From JAEYZS01 sp031374125 (GTDB taxonomy: Bacteria; Bdellovibrionota; Bdellovibrionia; Bdellovibrionales; JAEYZS01): a stretch of DNA of 7,237 nt. Below are positions 1-6,159 of the stretch, one piece after another. The notes beneath the pieces are model-generated. The model did not search any database and was not told the DNA's origin. It saw only the letters and a program-made list of their open reading frames with translations. Location: the NCBI GenBank assembly GCA_031374125.1, contig JANMFM010000364.1, positions 1 through 7,237 on the forward strand. Direction: 5' to 3'. A program made the translations under genes and the position numbers. Within the stretch, counting starts at the first letter, position 1. Each line of letters begins with the position of its first letter.

Positions 1-710
1 TTCACTTCTTCGGGGAAGGCTTTAATATCCTGAATCATTTCTAAACCAAAGTTTGGATGCTTTTTTACTTCAGCCCATTCTTGCGGGGTAAGCTTTCTGT
101 TCACATCATCTATGTCTTCGGGAAGTTTGCTCATTCCAAGATCATGCAAAAGTCCACCAAGCCCTACAATCATTAAAGTCTTATCATTTTGATTTTCATG
201 AGCTCTGGCGAGGAGTACTGCAAACACAGAGGTGGCGATAGCATGACGACAAGGATAAGTTTCATTTCTTGAAAGGTTAATGAATGTAGCAAGTCCTTTA
301 GGGTCATTTTTCAAAACATCAATATAGCTTTTAACGATGGCTTGAGCTCGTCTCAATGATTGCTCATCGAAAACTTTATCTTCGTAAATTTCAAACATTG
401 TTTGCTCAGTCAATTCTTCGATGACTTTGTGAGATTCTGTGATTGGAGCTGTCGGATTGGCCTGGAGCTTATTCATTAAAACTTCGGTTGCTGTGATGTA
501 TTCGCGACGTTCGGCCTTATGAATATAAAGTTCTTGCACGCCTTTAGCAGCGTACTTGTGAAAACGTTCGAGGTCTACGGTGTCACCTTTTCTAAAGATC
601 AATGTGAATTTGTCGTCACTGATTTTGACATACACGCCAAACGGCAACTCTCCTGACATAGACAGGATGTTATCGATACTGATCTGTGAGTAGTCTTTAA
701 CTAACGACAA
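1..710 (-). CDS. HD-GYP domain protein, N-terminal 236 residues (partial, runs off left edge)
   Basis: Reading the minus strand from a TTG at 708-710 gives an uninterrupted 236-codon frame to the window edge. Residues about 10-70 form a small N-terminal domain (ISIDNILSMSGELPFGVYVK...), followed by a linker. The HD domain begins near residue 140: H156 in 'CRHAIATSVFAVLLAR', H189-D190 in 'GGLLHDLGMSKLP', then 'KLTPQEWAEVKKHPNFGLEMI' with H218. This order is that of HD-GYP proteins, which hydrolyse cyclic di-GMP. The GYP motif itself would lie beyond position 1 and cannot be seen. The lysine of the usual HDIGK is replaced (HDLGMSK). The start is supported by GAGG at 717-720, six bases upstream of TTG. 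There is no signal peptide, so it is probably cytosolic. Family call from motifs is firm; whether it is enzymatically active or only a c-di-GMP receptor is open. Confidence 0.87.
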   Translation of the reverse strand, partial: MSLVKDYSQISIDNILSMSGELPFGVYVKISDDKFTLIFRKGDTVDLERFHKYAAKGVQELYIHKAERREYITATEVLMNKLQANPTAPITESHKVIEELTEQTMFEIYEDKVFDEQSLRRAQAIVKSYIDVLKNDPKGLATFINLSRNETYPCRHAIATSVFAVLLARAHENQNDKTLMIVGLGGLLHDLGMSKLPEDIDDVNRKLTPQEWAEVKKHPNFGLEMIQDIKAFPEEV

Positions 711-715
711 AATTT

Positions 716-721
716 ACCTCT
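716..721 (-). promoter_or_regulatory. Ribosome binding site fixing the TTG start of the HD-GYP gene
   Basis: On the minus strand AGAGGT lies six bases before the TTG at 710. No ATG or GTG in this frame lies between it and the TTG, so this site decides a TTG start. Confidence 0.65.
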
Positions 722-723
722 AG

Positions 724-735
724 ATTAATATTAAT
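724..735. repeat. 12-bp perfect palindrome ATTAATATTAAT
   Basis: ATTAATATTAAT equals its own reverse complement. It sits between the candidate minus-strand promoter (749-757) and the HD-GYP ribosome binding site, which would place it in the 5' leader at about +7 to +18. It could be an operator, but the region is very AT-rich and chance is a real alternative. Confidence 0.35.
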
Positions 736-748
736 TAACATTTCGGTT

Positions 749-757
749 TTTATACCA
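749..757 (-). promoter_or_regulatory. Candidate extended -10 promoter of the HD-GYP gene
   Basis: The minus strand reads TGG-TATAAA: the TATAAA matches five of six consensus -10 positions and is preceded by the TGn extension. The hexamer 17 bases upstream (CCAACT) is a poor -35, which fits an extended -10 promoter. Transcription would begin near 742 and give a leader of about 32 bases. Confidence 0.4.
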
Positions 758-847
758 CTGAATTGAAGTCCAGTTGGTTTGTTGATTGTCTCGAAATGAG
801 AATACCCGTATTAAGAGCTTTATGTTGTATTGTCCTCAATGAATGTC

Positions 848-876
848 TCGACTAAGGTTAAAAATATTCCGATAAT
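848..876 (+). promoter_or_regulatory. Candidate promoter of the 882-2745 gene pair, predicting a leaderless mRNA
   Basis: TCGACT (848-853, four of six -35 positions), a 17-base spacer and GATAAT (871-876, five of six -10 positions). The predicted start point is 882-883, at the ATG itself. A weaker upstream alternative is TTGTCT (786-791), 17 bases, TATTAA (809-814), which would give a leader of about 60 bases. The divergent gap 711-881 shows nothing else that I recognise. Confidence 0.4.
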
Positions 877-881
877 AGTCT

Positions 882-1472
882 ATGCAACAGAGTTCTAAGT
901 CTCCTCAAAAACCCACACCGCTATTTTTAGATCCAGCCAAGGTGGGAGCTTCTTTGAAGGAAGTGGGTATTGACTACCAGGAGATCGAATCCAAACAAAT
1001 TGAAACCAGATGGTTCAGAGATCAACTTTCTGAGACCGATGTGTTTGTTTGGATGAATAAAGATCGTAGAATGATTAAGCAGCAAGTGTCCGTGATGGGG
1101 CTTTTGACAGAGTGGAATATTTTGGATGGTGTGAGAACGGGTGTCATTCTTGAGAGTGAAATGAGTTCTAAAGACCTGGCACAAAACGGACTCACTCCAG
1201 ATGATACGGCTAGCGAAGCGATTCATTTTGACAGAAATCCACAGCAGAGAACTTTGAGTATTTCTATTTCAATTTTAAAAAACATGACGTGCGTTGAACC
1301 GGAATTAAAAGAATTGATGCTAAGGCAGTTCAATCAAGGATTGGGATTCTCTGGGTTTCCCATTTTAGGTTCACAGAGCTTGGGGCCTAATAGTTTGCTC
1401 GGTGGGTCTTTGTGGAGTGGGTCATTGTTTTCTAGATTCAAAAACTTCATCTTATCTTGCTTTAAGAAATAA
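882..1472 (+). CDS. Hypothetical protein, 196 residues, glycine/serine-rich C-terminus
   Basis: I do not recognise this protein. The ATG at 882 is the first possible start because an in-frame TAG lies two codons upstream (876-878). There is no Shine-Dalgarno sequence, but a GATAAT -10 box sits five bases before the ATG. The N-terminus is hydrophilic and without a signal peptide. Residues about 40-135 look folded (for example RWFRDQLSETDVFVWMNKD and VMGLLTEWNILDGVRTGVI). Residues 153-186 form a low-complexity tail with several G-S-L steps, and the protein ends in a basic amphipathic stretch with one cysteine (C193). Two cysteines in total. It lies 22 bp upstream of the Lol permease gene on the same strand and is probably cotranscribed with it, but a role in lipoprotein transport is not shown by the sequence. 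Confidence 0.72.
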   Translation: MQQSSKSPQKPTPLFLDPAKVGASLKEVGIDYQEIESKQIETRWFRDQLSETDVFVWMNKDRRMIKQQVSVMGLLTEWNILDGVRTGVILESEMSSKDLAQNGLTPDDTASEAIHFDRNPQQRTLSISISILKNMTCVEPELKELMLRQFNQGLGFSGFPILGSQSLGPNSLLGGSLWSGSLFSRFKNFILSCFKK

Positions 1473-1494
1473 AATCTGAAAAGATGTTTGAGTC

Positions 1495-2745
1495 ATGAAA
1501 ACATCTTGGTTCTTCTTTAGAAAATTCCTATTTTCCAAAAATGCAGGCTCTGTGACAAAGGCCATTGCTTGGCTTTCACTATTGGGAATTGGGGTGAGCA
1601 CGATGGCAATGGTTGTTGTGACGAGCGTGATGGGTGGATTTGGAAATGCCATCGAAGATCGTTTGATCAATTTTGAACCGCACCTTATCGTCAAAGCCAA
1701 AACTGATGACATTCGTTTAGAAAAAAACATGCTTACGGATCTAGCAGCAGATCTAAAAAAGAAAACAAAGCTCAACGCATTCTTATTTGATCAAGAACAA
1801 ATTGTTTTAAGGACGCCCAGTGGACATTACAGTGGAGCGATTGCAAAAGGCTTAGAGGAAAAATCTTTACAGCACTTTATCGAAGCTTCAAGACTATTTG
1901 GTCAAAATAAAATCAAAAAATTCTCATGGGATCAAACACCGGAATCCCAAATGGTAATTACAAATCAAGACATCATGATTGGTTCAGAGCTTGCGTATCA
2001 AACGGGAGTTTTTGTAGGAGATCAAATTGTTTTAACTCCGCCGGAATCCTTGATCTTGCCACCGGGAGAGCTTCCCCAGTTTGTAAAGATGAGTGTGGCC
2101 GATATCATCAGAACGAGTGTTCAAAGTATAGATTCTCAAGTGGTGATTTATAAAAAAAGAGAAAAGGGAAAGCTTTTTAGAGATTCCATAAGCTTAGAAT
2201 CACTTTTAGAAGTTTATCTTGATAATCACAAAGATCTCGATGCCGTTGTGGCGCAAATTGACACTAAGAAATATCAAGTGGAAACATGGAGAGAGAGAAA
2301 CTCTTCGCTCTTTTATTCTTTGAAAATGGAAAAGCTTTTAATCAGTTTCTTTTTATTTTTATCGGTGCTCATTGGATGTTTTACGATCGTGACCGTGTTG
2401 GTGTTACTGGCAACTCAAAAGAGAAAAGACATTGGCGTGCTCTTGACTCTAGGAATGAAGAAAAAAGATCTGGTGCGCGTATTTACGCAGATTGGATTTC
2501 TGCTTTCCGGGGCGGGAGTTTTACTTGGGTTCTTGGTGGGCCTTGCGATTTGCATAATTCTGGCAAAATTCCAATTTATCAATCTTCCTGACGTTTACTA
2601 TGACCGAACAATCCCAGTCCAGTTCAACGTGAAGGAATACCTCTGGATTTTGGGCATTACTTTTACCATTAGCTATTTGAGCGCTCGTTATCCTGCGCGC
2701 CTGATCACTTCATTTCAGCCACAGGATATTTTGCGCAAGACTTGA
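1495..2745 (+). CDS. lolC/lolE: LolC/LolE-family permease of the lipoprotein-releasing ABC transporter
   Basis: LolC/E permeases with the ATPase LolD extract lipoproteins from the inner membrane and pass them to LolA. The 416-residue length is typical for the family. Visible features: a short cytosolic N-terminus (MKTSWFFFRKFLFSKN), the first membrane helix at about 23-45 followed by the family signature VMGGFGNAIEDRL, a large periplasmic domain at about 60-275, and the FtsX-like core from W265 ('WRERNSSLFYSLKMEK', then helix 280-307). The cytosolic coupling segment 'KRKDIGVLLTLGMKKKDLV' follows, with further helices at about 330-358 and 382-398. No lolD lies next to it in this window. I cannot decide between LolC, LolE and a single hybrid LolF-like subunit. 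The Shine-Dalgarno signal is weak, which fits coupling to the gene 22 bp upstream. The TGA stop is part of the downstream toxin-antitoxin -35 box. Confidence 0.93.
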   Translation: MKTSWFFFRKFLFSKNAGSVTKAIAWLSLLGIGVSTMAMVVVTSVMGGFGNAIEDRLINFEPHLIVKAKTDDIRLEKNMLTDLAADLKKKTKLNAFLFDQEQIVLRTPSGHYSGAIAKGLEEKSLQHFIEASRLFGQNKIKKFSWDQTPESQMVITNQDIMIGSELAYQTGVFVGDQIVLTPPESLILPPGELPQFVKMSVADIIRTSVQSIDSQVVIYKKREKGKLFRDSISLESLLEVYLDNHKDLDAVVAQIDTKKYQVETWRERNSSLFYSLKMEKLLISFFLFLSVLIGCFTIVTVLVLLATQKRKDIGVLLTLGMKKKDLVRVFTQIGFLLSGAGVLLGFLVGLAICIILAKFQFINLPDVYYDRTIPVQFNVKEYLWILGITFTISYLSARYPARLITSFQPQDILRKT

Positions 2746-2770
2746 CAATATGTACGTAAAAGTGTACATT
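2742..2770 (+). promoter_or_regulatory. Toxin-antitoxin promoter overlapping the permease stop codon
   Basis: A perfect -35 box TTGACA (2742-2747) is followed by a 17-base spacer and TACATT (2765-2770, four of six). The permease stop TGA (2743-2745) lies inside the -35 box. The predicted start point is about 2777, which coincides with the antitoxin ATG. Confidence 0.6.
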
Positions 2771-2772
2771 GT
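2745..2772. promoter_or_regulatory. Candidate autoregulatory operator (inverted repeat) between -35 and -10
   Basis: ATGTAC (2750-2755) and GTACAT (2764-2769) are exact inverted copies separated by eight bases. ACAAT (2745-2749) and ATTGT (2768-2772) flank them as a second inverted pair whose centre is off by one base. Phd/YefM antitoxins characteristically repress their own promoter by binding such palindromes, and this one fills the promoter spacer. Confidence 0.55.
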
Positions 2773-2776
2773 TGAT

Positions 2777-3046
2777 ATGGGCTTACCAAAAGTAAAATCT
2801 GCTACAGAACTAAGAGGTGATTTGTTTTCTACCATTCAAGATGTTTTGAAAGGTAAAATACAAATTATTACTCACAAAGATGGGGATTCAGTCCTTTTAT
2901 CCAAAAATCAGTATGATAAACTGATGGACAAGATTGAAACTTTAGAGGGTATTTCTCGAGGCCTTAAAGACTTGACGGAAGGTAAAGTTTATTCTCAAAA
3001 CGAGGTCTATAAAAACCTAAAAAAACATATGTCTAAAGGGCGATAA
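2777..3046 (+). CDS. Phd/YefM-family antitoxin
   Basis: An 89-residue protein, MGLPKVKSATELRGDLF..., with the Phd/YefM N-terminal fold. Its parts are a 'SATELRGDLFSTIQDVLKGK' helix, the strand 'IQIITHKDGDSVLLSKNQYDKL' (the family's usual nitrogen/'vvi..G.p.avlis...y..l' pattern), and a charged C-terminal helix of the toxin-binding type ('LTEGKVYSQNEVYKNLKKH'). Such proteins bind DNA as dimers and neutralise the partner toxin. An upstream ATG at 2750 would add MYVKVYIVD, but that codon lies between the -35 and -10 boxes and inside the inverted repeat, so I chose ATG 2777. No Shine-Dalgarno precedes either ATG. The toxin gene follows after 4 bp, the standard antitoxin-first order. Confidence 0.82.
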   Translation: MGLPKVKSATELRGDLFSTIQDVLKGKIQIITHKDGDSVLLSKNQYDKLMDKIETLEGISRGLKDLTEGKVYSQNEVYKNLKKHMSKGR

Positions 3047-3050
3047 GTTT

Positions 3051-3335
3051 TTGAAAAAAATTATCTTCTCAGAGGAATCTCAATCCAATCTGATGGCAAT
3101 ATTTGATTACATCAAAACTCATTTTAATCTTAAACTTGCAACTAGTACCGTGAATGAAATTCTAGAAAGAATTGATAGCCTTAAAAAATTTCCTCAATTG
3201 GGAAAAGCTTCTGAATATTCGGCCTTAGTGAGAGAGTTGATTGTGAAAGATAACATTGTATTTTATCAAATCAACGACAATTCAATTGAAATCATCTATA
3301 TAAAAATCAAAAAAGCTAAAGACAAAAAATTCTAG
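3051..3335 (+). CDS. RelE/ParE-superfamily toxin
   Basis: A 94-residue basic protein with the RelE/ParE layout: strand 'KKIIFSEES', two helices (about 9-25 and 28-46), 'LKKFPQLGK', then the strands 'VRELIVKDNIVFYQIND' and 'SIEIIYIKI'. The pattern 'FP.LG...RELIV..NIVFYQI....I.II.I' is typical of ParE-like toxins, which act on DNA gyrase, and of RelE-like ribosome-dependent ribonucleases; the target cannot be told here. The usual C-terminal H-x-R-R motif is absent and replaced by a lysine-rich tail (KIKKAKDKKF). Start is TTG at 3051, with AAAGGG (3035-3040) ten bases upstream inside the antitoxin gene. The gap to the antitoxin is 4 bp, so the pair is translationally coupled. Confidence 0.82.
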   Translation: MKKIIFSEESQSNLMAIFDYIKTHFNLKLATSTVNEILERIDSLKKFPQLGKASEYSALVRELIVKDNIVFYQINDNSIEIIYIKIKKAKDKKF

Positions 3336-3357
3336 GCAATTTCAGACCTTAGTCCTG

Positions 3358-3386
3358 TTGTTCCGTTGTCTATAAAACGATACAAT
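3358..3386 (+). promoter_or_regulatory. Candidate promoter of the exported three-gene unit
   Basis: TTGTTC (3358-3363, three of six), a 17-base spacer and TACAAT (3381-3386, five of six). The predicted start is near 3393, leaving a leader of about 17 bases. ACAAT-T-ATTGT (3382-3392) is a perfect inverted repeat overlapping the -10 box and could bind a regulator. Confidence 0.4.
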
Positions 3387-3393
3387 TATTGTT

Positions 3394-3400
3394 AGGGGAG
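3394..3400 (+). promoter_or_regulatory. Ribosome binding site AGGGGAG that selects ATG 3410
   Basis: AGGGGAG is a strong Shine-Dalgarno sequence nine bases before ATG 3410. It lies downstream of the alternative TTG at 3389, so that upstream start is unlikely. Confidence 0.75.
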
Positions 3401-3409
3401 AACACTTTA

Positions 3410-4066
3410 ATGAAGATCTTTATCTTATCAGTTTTAGTCATGTTTTTAAGCTTGGAAGCTTACGCTAAACAACCTATAGAAAAGATTCCAACAAGCTGCG
3501 AAGCAAATCCTCTTTTCCTAGGATGTCCAAGTGCTGCTCCCGTGAATGCTATTATTAACATCTTCAATAAAGATTTTCCGTCGCTCTCTGTAGAAAAAAC
3601 CAAGCCTTCGTTCTCTCTCGAAGGCTACACAGCTTTGTGGACCAAGGATCAGCAAACATACATTCGATGGACTGAAAATAACGATCGAAGTTTATATCAG
3701 AAAATTTCAAACGCGGGACATCTGCGATTTTTGAGAATGCATCAAGGAATTAAAGGTCAGTCGCAATGTTACTATGATTATGAAATTAGTAAGCACAGTC
3801 TGAGCAATAGAATGATATGTAATGTTTCTGAGGCAAAAAGAACAGATCCAAAATGTGCAACTATTATCGCGCGAGATCCTTTGCTGCAAAAGAAAGCAAC
3901 TTGTGACGAATTTATTCAAGCGGTTCTAACTTGCTCCAAAAATAATGAATCTATGGAAAAATGCAGAGTAACCTTTATGGATCGTGCTAAGAAAATCGAT
4001 GAGGCGCAGGCAAAAAGAACATTTCCGCAATCAGAAAAAACTACTACAAGCGGAGCCAATAATTAG
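3410..4066 (+). CDS. Exported cysteine-rich hypothetical protein (218 residues, first gene of the peptidase unit)
   Basis: I do not recognise the family. ATG 3410 gives a clean signal peptide (MKIFILSVLVMFLSLEAYA, cleavage before KQP). An in-frame TTG at 3389 exists, but the ribosome binding site lies after it. The mature part has eight cysteines: C30, C39, C120, C137, C149, C165, C175 and C185. The even number and the export signal suggest four disulfides. The last three are spaced C-x9-C-x9-C in a predicted helical stretch (about 160-200), resembling the spacing of CX9C helical hairpins. The tail after about 200 is hydrophilic and probably disordered. The next gene begins 2 bp after its stop, so it is very likely made with the M13-like peptidase; an inhibitor, chaperone or substrate-delivery role is only a guess. 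Confidence 0.78.
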   Translation: MKIFILSVLVMFLSLEAYAKQPIEKIPTSCEANPLFLGCPSAAPVNAIINIFNKDFPSLSVEKTKPSFSLEGYTALWTKDQQTYIRWTENNDRSLYQKISNAGHLRFLRMHQGIKGQSQCYYDYEISKHSLSNRMICNVSEAKRTDPKCATIIARDPLLQKKATCDEFIQAVLTCSKNNESMEKCRVTFMDRAKKIDEAQAKRTFPQSEKTTTSGANN

Positions 4067-4068
4067 CG

Positions 4069-5670
4069 ATGTGGTTTATACTTTTTATAAGCTTAATGGT
4101 ATCAGCAGAACAAAGCACTTGTGATCAGTCTTTGATTAAAGAATCCTGCGACTATTTAAAAAGTAAAGCCGCAGAAGAATATCTAACATTGAGCGATGGA
4201 TTTAAGTGGAAAAATCCACTTTATCAAAATACACAAAAGCAGAATCCATATTCGAGTACCAATAGCGATGTATATATTGACGTTATAGAAAATAAGATCG
4301 AGCGGCAAGTTGAGATCCAAAGAATTCTTGATGAAGTTAGTAAAAAATTAAAATTATCGGATAAGTTCAAAATGGCATTTTCACAGGATATTTATATGCT
4401 CACTACGGTTAACCCAGCAGCCATGGGTATGATGAATATGAGTTTACCTATTCCCATAGGCGATGAAAGCGCAAAGTTTCGAACTGTTACTGTCGATGAA
4501 GTTAAAGAAATATTCTCTAGATTTCCAGAGAAGCAACAGAAGAAAATAAAAGATGTCGTGAACAAAGGATATATAAAATCCATTAGTCTAACTGCTACAG
4601 TTATGGAGGAAATAAGAGCCCAAGAGATAGGCAAGAAAAAAATAATTACTGATAATGTGCAAAGAGTTGAACGTTTGTTTGAATTAGCAAAAGAATCTTT
4701 GATTAGAAAAATTTCCCAAGGAAAAGCTTCCCATGAACTTTCTGGTGAACAAAAATCTTTAATAAAAAGAATAGAAACCGTGAAACTTAACCATGGTAAC
4801 GACGAAAAAGTTTATAATGAGTCCACTTGTGTGAATTCATTTTTGAACGCTTTTTATAGACCTCTTGGGCATTCAATCAATATCTGTCCTTCTTATTATA
4901 GTCAGCCGGATTCACAAATTATCAGTGTTATTGGTCATGAAATAGGTCACTCCTTGGATCCATGTTACTCCTCAAAGGCTTTGGTCATTCCTACTCAATC
5001 TAATGCTAAGGATCCGAGTGGTTACAGAATGGTTAGCAGCGTGAAATCGGGAGATACTGCTATAGCTCAATCTATGACCCGATCAGCGCACCCTTTGTAC
5101 GTGGTGGAAAAGTGTTTAATTTCTAAAATTAAAATCAGACAGGCGGAGGACGTTGATGTCAGATTGGCGGCCCAATTGAAAGCTCGCTATGAACAATTAG
5201 ATAAAAATCTAAATTATGAAGATAGGAAGTCATTGGAGCAAAACTTTTATTCACAGATCAATGAAGATAAATTGTGTTTAGGATCAGGCTTATTGTCGCC
5301 GGAGATTAATGAGGCCATGTCTGATGTGTACGGAAAAATTGTTTTGAATGATTATCTTGTAACTCATCCTATTAAAAATCAACATGATAGAATTGCGGCG
5401 ATAGCGTCTTATTTTCAAAAAATATGTAATTCAAATGGAGAAAAGGAGATTGAGTCTGATGAATTGCAGGGTATGATAAATAAATTTCATGAAGAGCACC
5501 CAGATACGATCAAGCGAATTGAAAAATTCACGCTTCAAATTCCAGAAGTTGCTAAAGCTTTTAATTGCAAGAGAGATCCGCAGTACATCTGTTATGATGA
5601 ATACTTGGGTCTAAATAAAAATAGAAGTGGCTCTGAGCGGAGTGTTCAGCCTCAGCGGGGTGCAAATTGA
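4069..5670 (+). CDS. Exported divergent M13 (neprilysin-like) zinc metallopeptidase
   Basis: The 533-residue protein begins with a hydrophobic leader (MWFILFISLMVSA) that lacks the usual basic n-region. M13 landmarks appear in order: N260-A-F-Y263 (the NAxY substrate-binding motif), the HExxH zinc site H290-E291-I-G-H294 in 'VIGHEIGHSLD', and the third ligand with its partner, E415-A-M-S-D419 (ExxxD). Then come H477 and R483 with the six-residue spacing of the neprilysin catalytic His/Arg, followed by 'QIPEVAKAFNC' (C500) and C508, close to the family's C-terminal 'N..EF..AF.C...' ending. It is shorter than typical M13 enzymes (about 650-750), mostly through a reduced N-terminal lid. About 60 extra residues lie between HExxH and ExxxD. 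Ten cysteines in total suggest oxidative folding outside the cytosol. The N-terminal 230 residues are largely helical and unrecognised. It starts 2 bp after the preceding stop; GGAG at 4052-4055 is 13 bases away. Family call is from motifs only; generic gluzincin is the fallback. Confidence 0.82.
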   Translation: MWFILFISLMVSAEQSTCDQSLIKESCDYLKSKAAEEYLTLSDGFKWKNPLYQNTQKQNPYSSTNSDVYIDVIENKIERQVEIQRILDEVSKKLKLSDKFKMAFSQDIYMLTTVNPAAMGMMNMSLPIPIGDESAKFRTVTVDEVKEIFSRFPEKQQKKIKDVVNKGYIKSISLTATVMEEIRAQEIGKKKIITDNVQRVERLFELAKESLIRKISQGKASHELSGEQKSLIKRIETVKLNHGNDEKVYNESTCVNSFLNAFYRPLGHSINICPSYYSQPDSQIISVIGHEIGHSLDPCYSSKALVIPTQSNAKDPSGYRMVSSVKSGDTAIAQSMTRSAHPLYVVEKCLISKIKIRQAEDVDVRLAAQLKARYEQLDKNLNYEDRKSLEQNFYSQINEDKLCLGSGLLSPEINEAMSDVYGKIVLNDYLVTHPIKNQHDRIAAIASYFQKICNSNGEKEIESDELQGMINKFHEEHPDTIKRIEKFTLQIPEVAKAFNCKRDPQYICYDEYLGLNKNRSGSERSVQPQRGAN

Positions 5671-6101
5671 AGTTGTTAATTATTTTTATAATTTGCTTTA
5701 TAGTACCTAATGCTTATGCAGCCAAAAGAAATATTAATTCTTCATTTAGCGTGACCATCGGACACCAAAACACCAGCACAATTGAACTCATAGAAGTCTT
5801 AGATGGCTCTGGGAAGTATTGGGAAATTCGTTATCTTGAAAATCAATCATTGAAGAGCGCAAGAGCCTTAACCTCTGCGACTTACCAGAGAATATTAAAG
5901 GATCTAAATAAAATATTCCCAAATCAAAAAAGTAGCGAACTTTGCGAGGATCATATTTCTATTACTAAAACAATTCGAGATGGATTAATAAAAGAAAATA
6001 TTTGTTCATCACATTGGTCTAAAGTAAAAAGAGAAAACTTTGTTAAAATTTATAATAATCTAAAAAATTTATCCAGCGGAAAAATCCCAATCTACGAATA
6101 A
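5667..6101 (+). CDS. Small exported hypothetical protein (144 residues, third gene of the peptidase unit)
   Basis: Not recognised. The TTG start at 5667 overlaps the TGA stop of the peptidase gene by 4 bp and has GGGG (5657-5660) six bases upstream. The signal peptide is clear (MKLLIIFIICFIVPNAYA, cleavage before AKR). The mature protein (about 126 residues) looks like a small mixed alpha/beta domain: strands in 'SSFSVTIGHQNTSTIELIEV' and 'KYWEIRYLENQ', a helix at about 70-84 and another near 117-135. It has just two mature cysteines, C93 and C113, which could form one disulfide. Overlap with the upstream gene implies coupled translation and so a stoichiometric relation with the peptidase. 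A periplasmic inhibitor or accessory subunit would fit the context, but nothing in the sequence proves it. Confidence 0.75.
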   Translation: MKLLIIFIICFIVPNAYAAKRNINSSFSVTIGHQNTSTIELIEVLDGSGKYWEIRYLENQSLKSARALTSATYQRILKDLNKIFPNQKSSELCEDHISITKTIRDGLIKENICSSHWSKVKRENFVKIYNNLKNLSSGKIPIYE

Positions 6102-6123
6102 ACTCATCTACAAAAAATTCATT

Positions 6124-6140
6124 AGCTCACCCAGCTCACC
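6124..6140. repeat. Two tandem copies of AGCTCACC
   Basis: AGCTCACC occurs at 6124-6131 and 6133-6140, with a 9-bp period, directly before TATATAAG (6141-6148), a candidate -10 region for the small gene at 6160. No good -35 box is visible. A tandem repeat in this position could be a protein-binding site or a chance duplication. Confidence 0.4.
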
Positions 6141-6159
6141 TATATAAGCTTCAATTCAT

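Noticed and set aside
853..875. FliA (sigma-28) promoter suggested by TAAGGTTA and TCCGATAA before the gene at 882
   Set aside because: The two boxes are only seven bases apart, whereas the consensus needs about eleven, so a sigma-70-type GATAAT box is the simpler reading.
927..1775. Minus-strand open frames at 927-1226 and 1452-1775
   Set aside because: They are antisense to well-supported plus-strand genes, show no recognisable domain and have no ribosome binding site context.
1926..2591. Plus-strand frames at 1926-2153 and 2286-2591
   Set aside because: They lie within the permease gene in another frame and have no family resemblance.
2750..2776. Antitoxin start at ATG 2750
   Set aside because: This codon lies between the -35 and -10 boxes and inside the inverted repeat, and the added MYVKVYIVD does not look like the start of a Phd/YefM protein.
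3389..3409. TTG 3389 as start of the eight-cysteine protein
   Set aside because: The strong AGGGGAG ribosome binding site lies after it, and the added residues would put a charged stretch before an already complete signal peptide.
3707..4634. Minus-strand frames at 3707-3919 and 4392-4634
   Set aside because: They are antisense to the cassette genes, and their composition is what the complement of those coding sequences would give.
3616..5859. Possible relatedness of the first and third cassette proteins (similar 'W....RW.EN...' and 'YWEIRYLENQ' stretches)
   Set aside because: The likeness covers only a few residues and the cysteine patterns differ; it is not enough to claim homology.
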